From assembly GCA_035763085.1 (NCBI GenBank), contig DASUBV010000324.1, positions 5,576 through 69,575 on the forward strand: a DNA stretch of 64,000 nt. Direction: 5' to 3'. The notes under the pieces were generated by a model. That model had not been told where the DNA came from. It searched no databases and worked only from the letters and a program-made list of their open reading frames with translations. This DNA comes from DASUBV01 sp035763085. GTDB lineage: Bacteria; Actinomycetota; Actinomycetes; Streptosporangiales; Streptosporangiaceae. A program made the translations under genes and the position numbers. Of the stretch, positions 59,462 to 64,000 are shown in pieces; the first letter of the stretch is position 1; every line of letters starts with the position of its first letter.

Positions 59462-60004
59462 CCCCCCGCGACGCCGGGAGCGCCCGCGCGGCGGCTATGC
59501 CCGTGCTGCCCGCCGCCCGTGCTGGCTGCCCCGTGCTGGCCGCGCTGTGCTGGCCGCAGGCGGGCGATGGGAGCCGGGCCAAGGCCGGGCGCGGCCGGGG
59601 CGGCACCGCGGGCCTGGGAATCTCACAGAGCTCCTGCAGGATGCACTCAGATGCCGCCGCCATCATCTTTACCGGCGCAGGCGGCTGTGCCCGGCCCGCT
59701 CGGGCCGCATTCGGCCCGGCTCGCAGCCGGGTGGGGCCTCCGGAGGAGCGCAATGTTCTTCACCTGCCGCCCCGGTCACCCCGTAATAGCTGTGCCCCCA
59801 CCGTGACCTGGGCTGCGGCGAGCGCAAGCGAGCTCGCTAGCGGGCCGGCGGGGCGCGCGGCGCTGCCTGGACTGAGGAGGCCGGAGCGGGGCGGCGGGGC
59901 GCGGCGCTGCCTGGACTGAGAAGCTTGCGACGAGGGAAGGCGGCGCCAACAGGCGCCCCGTCGCCCCGCGACCAGTGCGGATTGCGACGAGGGAAGGCGG
60001 CGCC
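59462..60004. other. Gene-free region with repeats, between convergent GT39 and phosphatase genes
   Basis: 543 bases with no supported gene. gtgctggcc-type short repeats occur at 59518-59560. The right third (59845-60004) is built of duplicated modules described separately. Confidence 0.6.
59849..60004 (+). repeat. Composite intergenic repeat, modules A and B twice each
   Basis: Module A ends in gcggcgctgcctggactgag, present at 59857-59876 and 59901-59920. Module B is a 23-base sequence with core gcgacgagggaaggcggcgc, identical at 59925-59947 and 59982-60004, 57 bases apart. The second B copy ends exactly at the stop codon of the minus-strand phosphatase gene. B plus following bases can fold (gaggg..ggcggcgc with gcgccccgttgccctc). 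Confidence 0.75.
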
Positions 60005-62080
60005 TCAAAGCGCCCCGTTGCCCTCGCGGGAAGGGAGGGGCAGCTCGCACCAGACGACCTTGCCCGACACCGCCCGGCGGGCTCCCCAGCGCTGCGCGAT
60101 CTGGCTGACGACCTGCAGGCCGCGGCCGCGCTCGTCCTGGTCGTCGGGGTGGCGCAGCCGCGGCAGGGCCGCGGAGTCGTCGAGCACCTCGATGACCAGC
60201 CCGCCCTCCAGGACCAGCCGCAGCCCGATCTGCCCCTGGGCGTACCGGACGGCGTTGGTGACCAGCTCGGAGACCAGCAGCTCGGCGCTCGGGATCAGCT
60301 CGCCCACGCCCCAGCGCTTCAGCGGCCGCCGGATCAGCGTCCGGGCCCGGTGCGCCGAGGTCAGCTCGGACGGCAGCTTCCAGGTGACGTAGTTGTCCTC
60401 GGGGATCCGCCGCAGCCGGGCGATCAGCAGGGCGATGTCATCCCGCTGCTGATCGGCATAGACCCCGGCCAGGGTGGCCTTGCACAGGTCCTCCAGCGGC
60501 GCGCCCGGCGACTCGGCGCCGAACAGGGCACTCAGCTTGGACAGGCCCTCGTCGATGTCCTCGGTGCGCCGCTCGACCAGGCCGTCGGTGTACAGGACCA
60601 GCAGGCTGCCGTCCTCGATGTCCAGCACCCGGCTCTGGATCGGCCCCGAGCCGACACCCAGCGGCGGGGACGGGGAGACGTCGAGGAGCTCGTTGCTGCC
60701 GTCCGGGCGGACCAGCAGCGGCGGCAGGTGGCCGGCCGACGCCAGCTCGCAGGTGCCGCTCACCGCGTCAAAGATCGCGTAGACACAGGTGGCGAAGTGC
60801 GGCTCGCGGGCGCCCAGCTCCTGCATCAGCTCGTTCAGCTGCTGGAGCGTCTCGGCCGGCGGCAGCTCGAGCATGGCCAGGGTGTGGATGGCGGTCCGCA
60901 GCCGTCCCATCGTGACAGCCGCCCGCACTCCGTGCCCGGCGACGTCGCCGACCACCAGGGCGACCCGGCCGCCGGGCAGCGCGATCGACTCATACCAGTC
61001 GCCGCCGATCTCGATGAGCTTGCTGCCCGGCAGGTAGCGGTGCTTGACCTCGACTGAGGACGGCGCGGACAGGCCAGTCGGCAGCATGCTGCGCTGCAGC
61101 GTCAGCGCCGTGGCCCGCTCCCGGCTGTAGCGCTGCGCGTTGTCCATGAAGATCGCCGCGCGGTTGGCGAACTCCATGCCCAGCTCGGTGTCATAGGCAT
61201 CGAAGCGCCGGTAGCCGGGCAGCCGGTTGCAGACCAGGAAGCCCAGCATCGTGCCGCGCGCGATCAGCGGCAGGAGCAGCAGGGACGTCCCGCCGAGCAG
61301 GTCGGAGACCGGCTTGCGGATCCACGCCTCGGCGATCTGGTGGGCCGTGTCGTCCGCCAGGGTGACGCAGACCGGCAGCCCGGTGGTCATGCACTCGGTG
61401 TAGGGCGTGCCCGGCGGGTAGCGCAGCACCTCGCCGGTGGGGAACGTGGCGTCCCACCCTGCATCGTCGTTGTCGTGGGCTACCGCCAGGCGGCGCACCA
61501 GCTGTGACCCGTCGAGGCTGTCGTCGAGGATGTCCTCATCGCCGATCAGGCTCTCCCGGATCAGCAGCCCGGCCGCGTTGCAGAAGTGCGGCACGACGAT
61601 CTTGATCAGCTCGGGTGCCATCTGATCCATGTCGAGCTCGCCGCCGATCCGCCGCAGCGCGCCGTCGAGCATCGCGTGCCGCATCACGGCCGGGTCCAGG
61701 AAGCGCTCCTCCAGCGGCGGCGGGATCCGCAGGATGACCTGGGCGACCAGCTCGGGGTCGGCCGAGCGCACCGGCTGGACGGTGACCACCCCGTCGGCGG
61801 CCGTGCCGCGGGCGGTCCGTACGGTCAGCACGGTCGTGCCCTCACGGCCCGAGCAGGCACCGTCGATCAGGCCCTGCAGCGCGGCGGCATTCGCCTCCGA
61901 TCCGGCCAGCAGGCTGCCCAGCTCGGTCCCCAGCAGCGCCGACGGCTCGTCGCTCAGCACGTCGGCGGCAGCGCGGTCGTGCTGGCGGATGGTGCCCGTT
62001 TTGTCGATACCCAGCATCAGCGTTCGTGCCGAGGTGTTTGCCAAGAGCGCGGAGATCTCGGCGGTTGCCGCGGATGTCAA
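60005..62080 (-). CDS. Multidomain PP2C/SpoIIE phosphatase with PAS, GAF and HATPase domains
   Basis: Cytosolic signalling protein of 691 residues. In order: PAS-like (about 10-120); GAF (about 150-320, including GLLIRESLIGDEDILDDSL and MLGFLVCNRLPGYRRFDAYD); SpoIIE phosphatase (about 345-545) with IGGDWYESIALPGGRVALVVGDVAGHGVRAAVTMG, LASAGHLPPLLV, LLVLYTDGLVERR and DDIALLIARL; C-terminal anti-sigma-type HATPase (about 560-685) with ELLVSELVTNAVRYAQG and RGRGLQVVSQIAQRWG. Phosphatase and kinase-like activities in one chain are typical of streptomycete partner-switch regulators. The start is TTG with GGGAG 8 bases upstream. No sigma factor or antagonist gene is beside it. Confidence 0.93.
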   Translation of the reverse strand: MTSAATAEISALLANTSARTLMLGIDKTGTIRQHDRAAADVLSDEPSALLGTELGSLLAGSEANAAALQGLIDGACSGREGTTVLTVRTARGTAADGVVTVQPVRSADPELVAQVILRIPPPLEERFLDPAVMRHAMLDGALRRIGGELDMDQMAPELIKIVVPHFCNAAGLLIRESLIGDEDILDDSLDGSQLVRRLAVAHDNDDAGWDATFPTGEVLRYPPGTPYTECMTTGLPVCVTLADDTAHQIAEAWIRKPVSDLLGGTSLLLLPLIARGTMLGFLVCNRLPGYRRFDAYDTELGMEFANRAAIFMDNAQRYSRERATALTLQRSMLPTGLSAPSSVEVKHRYLPGSKLIEIGGDWYESIALPGGRVALVVGDVAGHGVRAAVTMGRLRTAIHTLAMLELPPAETLQQLNELMQELGAREPHFATCVYAIFDAVSGTCELASAGHLPPLLVRPDGSNELLDVSPSPPLGVGSGPIQSRVLDIEDGSLLVLYTDGLVERRTEDIDEGLSKLSALFGAESPGAPLEDLCKATLAGVYADQQRDDIALLIARLRRIPEDNYVTWKLPSELTSAHRARTLIRRPLKRWGVGELIPSAELLVSELVTNAVRYAQGQIGLRLVLEGGLVIEVLDDSAALPRLRHPDDQDERGRGLQVVSQIAQRWGARRAVSGKVVWCELPLPSREGNGAL

Positions 62081-62230
62081 ACTCTGCGCTCCCTTCGGCT
62101 GAGCGGATCATGGCCTGTTGTTCTTATTATGGATCAGCTTCATGCTGGTTGAGCGAGAAGACTAGTCGGCCGGGCCCGTGCGGCAGAGGCAGTCGAACCG
62201 GAAGCCCAATGTCATCTCCGGGAGGGATGC

Positions 62231-63799
62231 ATGCCCTCGGGCGCCATTGTGATAGTCGGAGCCGGCCCAACGGGCCTGATACTAGCCGCTGAGCTGGCCC
62301 TGGCGGGAGTCCGGAGCGTCGTGCTCGAACGACGCGACGGCCCGCGGACCGATTCACGGGCGATCTGCATCCACGCCCGCACCATGGAGGCGTTCGACCT
62401 GCGCGGCCTGGCGTCCGTTTTCGCCACATCCGGGCTGGCTGTCCCGTCCTTCCCGCTCGGCCCGCGCGGCGCCCGGATCAAGTTCGGCGCTCTGGACTCG
62501 GACTTTCCGTACCTGCTGGACATCCCGCAGAGCCAGGTGGAGCGGCTGCTGCTGGAGCGGGCCACCGGCCTGGGCGCCGAGGTGCGCTGGTCGACCACCG
62601 TCACGGCGATCAGCCAGGATGACAGCGGCGTGACCGTGACCACCGGCGACGGCGGCCAGGAGCGCGCCGACTATGTCGCGGGCTGCGACGGAGTTCGCAG
62701 CTTTGTCCGTGATGAGCTGGCCATCCCGTTTCCGGGCATCCATAATCCCGGCTCGGTCATCCTGGCTGATCTGCGCCTGGGCGGGCTGCCCATGGATGCG
62801 GCATACGGGGATATCTCCCGGAATGGCATGCTGCTGGTTTTCCCGTTCCGGGACGGAACCTGCCGGGTGGTGCTTTATGACTATGCCCGGGCCGATGTGC
62901 CGGTGACCGAGCCGGTCACCCTGCCCGAGGTGGTGGCCGGCCTGCGGCGGGTGGTGGGCGAGGACTTCTCCCCCGACGGCATGTACTGGTCGGGCCGGTA
63001 CCGCAGCGAGAGCCGCCAGGTCCCGTACTACCGCAGCGGCCGGGTGCTGCTGGCCGGGGACGCCGCGCACGCGCATTCCCCGGCCGGGGCGCAGGGCATG
63101 AACACCGGGCTGCAGGACGCGATGAACCTGGGCTGGAAGCTGGCCGCGCAAGTAGGCGGCTGGGCCCCGGACTGGCTGCTGGACTCCTACCACGCCGAGC
63201 GGCACCCGGTCGGCGCGGATGTGCTGGCGCTGACCGGCCGGCAGTTCCGGCTGAACGTCGCCCGGACGGTGCCCGGCCGGGTCCGGCGGTGGGCAGTGCA
63301 CCGGCTGCTGGTGCCGCTGCCGCCGGTGCAGTCCCGGCTGGCCCGCGAGTACTCGGGCGTGGCGATCCGTTACCCGGCCGCTGGGCCGGGTAACCCCGGC
63401 GACCCGGCAGCGGCGGGCCGGGCCGGCGCAGCCAGCCCGGCGACCGGCCCGGCGGCAGCAGCGCAGGCACATCCGCTGACCGGGTTCCGCCTGCCGCCCG
63501 GCACGGTCACGGTGCCCGGCGCCCGCTCGGTCCGGCTGGCCGAGCTGTTTCACGACGGGAAGTTCGTTCTGCTGAGCACGGCGCCCGGCGATGCCCCGCC
63601 CGCGGCCTCGATGCCGCCCGGCCGGGTGACGGCGGTGGCTGCGCGGCCCGCTGACGCCCGCCGCCGCGGCGCGCACCGCCTGCCGGCCGCCGCCCTGGTG
63701 CGCCCCGACGGCTACGTCGCCTGGGCCACCGACGAGCCCGACCCCGCCCGCCGCGCCGCAGCGGCCACCGCCGCCATCCGCCACTGGTGTACTGGCTAG
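62231..63799 (+). CDS. FAD-dependent aromatic monooxygenase (PHBH fold)
   Basis: Flavoprotein hydroxylase of 522 residues, similar in layout to RdmE/PgaE-type and MhpA-type enzymes. FAD motif IVGAGPTGLILAAELA (8-23), DG motif GCDGVRSFVRDELAI, and GD motif LLAGDAAHAHSPAGAQGMNTGLQDAMNLGWKLA with Asp277. A Gly/Pro/Ala-rich insertion (about 380-415) separates the catalytic part from the C-terminal thioredoxin-like domain (LAELFHDGKFVLLSTAPGDAP...ALVRPDGYVAWA). The ATG follows GGGAGGG. No polyketide or other biosynthetic genes are nearby, so the substrate is unknown. It is divergent from the phosphatase gene. Confidence 0.92.
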   Translation: MPSGAIVIVGAGPTGLILAAELALAGVRSVVLERRDGPRTDSRAICIHARTMEAFDLRGLASVFATSGLAVPSFPLGPRGARIKFGALDSDFPYLLDIPQSQVERLLLERATGLGAEVRWSTTVTAISQDDSGVTVTTGDGGQERADYVAGCDGVRSFVRDELAIPFPGIHNPGSVILADLRLGGLPMDAAYGDISRNGMLLVFPFRDGTCRVVLYDYARADVPVTEPVTLPEVVAGLRRVVGEDFSPDGMYWSGRYRSESRQVPYYRSGRVLLAGDAAHAHSPAGAQGMNTGLQDAMNLGWKLAAQVGGWAPDWLLDSYHAERHPVGADVLALTGRQFRLNVARTVPGRVRRWAVHRLLVPLPPVQSRLAREYSGVAIRYPAAGPGNPGDPAAAGRAGAASPATGPAAAAQAHPLTGFRLPPGTVTVPGARSVRLAELFHDGKFVLLSTAPGDAPPAASMPPGRVTAVAARPADARRRGAHRLPAAALVRPDGYVAWATDEPDPARRAAAATAAIRHWCTG

Positions 63800-63834
63800 C
63801 CCGCAGGAGGCGCGGGCTAGCCAGCGCACCAGTG
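63782..63834 (+). terminator. Hairpin terminator overlapping the monooxygenase stop codon
   Basis: ctggctagcccgc (63792-63804) pairs perfectly with gcgggctagccag (63812-63824). Beyond a 2-base internal loop, cactggtg (63782-63789) pairs with caccagtg (63827-63834), giving 21 base pairs. The TAG stop (63797-63799) lies inside the left arm. Confidence 0.75.
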
Positions 63835-63914
63835 CCTGAACAGGCCCCCCGGACCCTCGAACTCAGGGCCACGCCAGCGGCCCTGGGCGCCCGCGACAGA
63901 CCGGGTGCCGGCGT

Positions 63915-63957
63915 GGCCTGGACTGAAGAGCCTGCGACGAGGGAAGGCGGCGCCTCA
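63915..63957 (+). repeat. Third copy of the module A/B intergenic repeat
   Basis: gcctggactga (63916-63926), the end of module A, is followed by 22 bases of module B (63933-63954), identical to the two copies near 60.0 kb. As there, tca follows directly, and cctcgcgggaa recurs about 20 bases further on. No gene is seen in 63800-64000. Confidence 0.7.
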
Positions 63958-64000
63958 CAGGCACCCGCGCCGCCTCGCGGGAAACTGGCTAACCAGCGCA

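Noticed and set aside
59849..60004. Possible CRISPR or attachment site in the 60-kb repeat
   Set aside because: Repeats are few and mixed in type, and no integrase, tRNA or cas gene is present. A small dispersed repeat fits better.
62231..63799. Start of a polyketide or other secondary-metabolite cluster
   Set aside because: A lone FAD monooxygenase with no synthase, cyclase or transferase gene in the window is not enough evidence.
1..64000. tRNA, rRNA or known riboswitch genes
   Set aside because: I looked for T-arm-like GGTTCGA strings and common riboswitch cores on both strands by eye and found none convincing; a covariance-model scan would settle it.

Overview
The window is about 64 kb of very GC-rich chromosome from an actinomycete, probably a soil-living filamentous one. 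The evidence is the gene content: a conservon (cvnABCD), a DUF397 protein, a mycothiol-type nitroreductase relative, an Eis acetyltransferase, a MenA of the menaquinone pathway, and a hopanoid cluster ordered as in Streptomyces. GTG and TTG starts and stop/start overlaps are common. The order or family cannot be fixed from the sequence alone. I saw no rRNA, tRNA, CRISPR array, transposase, integrase or phage gene. Most of the window looks like ordinary vertical chromosome with a few accessory patches.

Layout. 1-6.2 kb is a conserved housekeeping block: the 3' part of ribF, rpsO, pnp, an M16 peptidase and dapB. 6.2-9.5 kb holds a tandem repeat and two paralogous membrane-anchored SGNH hydrolases, then a YccF membrane protein. 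10-16.4 kb, minus strand, has a DUF3516-type helicase, a COG4705 membrane protein, a threonine/serine dehydratase and an acyl-CoA synthetase. 16.6-18.6 kb has an NfeD/SPFH pair and an orphan DUF397 protein. 18.7-22.5 kb has menA, a NERD-domain membrane protein and a divergent amidase. 22.8-30.8 kb has two MMPL transporters, separated by two long perfect hairpins and preceded by an AT-rich double dyad, then a penicillin-acylase-type hydrolase with a small membrane protein. 31.4-43.1 kb has malQ, pepN, a DsbA-fold protein, an aldehyde dehydrogenase, rpiB, an Eis-like acetyltransferase and a membrane SpoIIE phosphatase. 43.2-47.5 kb is the conservon. 48.3-57.5 kb is the hopanoid operon. 57.7-64 kb has a GT39-type glycosyltransferase, a multidomain PP2C phosphatase and an FAD monooxygenase.

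How genes work together. The hopanoid operon is the best-defined pathway. A polyprenyl diphosphate synthase supplies farnesyl diphosphate, HpnC, HpnD and HpnE turn it into squalene, and squalene-hopene cyclase makes the hopene skeleton. HpnH adds adenosyl and the HpnG-like domain removes adenine to give ribosylhopane. The HpnG-like phosphorylase is fused in one reading frame to a complete-looking IspH, the last enzyme of the MEP pathway, so one polypeptide carries an isoprenoid-precursor enzyme and a hopanoid tail-tailoring enzyme. This fusion is the most interesting item in the window. The conservon (histidine-kinase-like CvnA, roadblock CvnB, DUF742 CvnC, small GTPase CvnD) is transcribed away from the hopanoid operon across an 877-base gene-free stretch.

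Other points of interest are candidate leader hairpins around rpsO and pnp, a CPWA rather than CPWC active site in the nitroreductase relative, an intergenic repeat family at 59.9-60.0 kb and 63.9 kb, and repeated expansion of Gly/Pro/Ala-rich segments inside otherwise conserved enzymes (MalQ, HpnD, HpnE, the NERD protein, CvnA).
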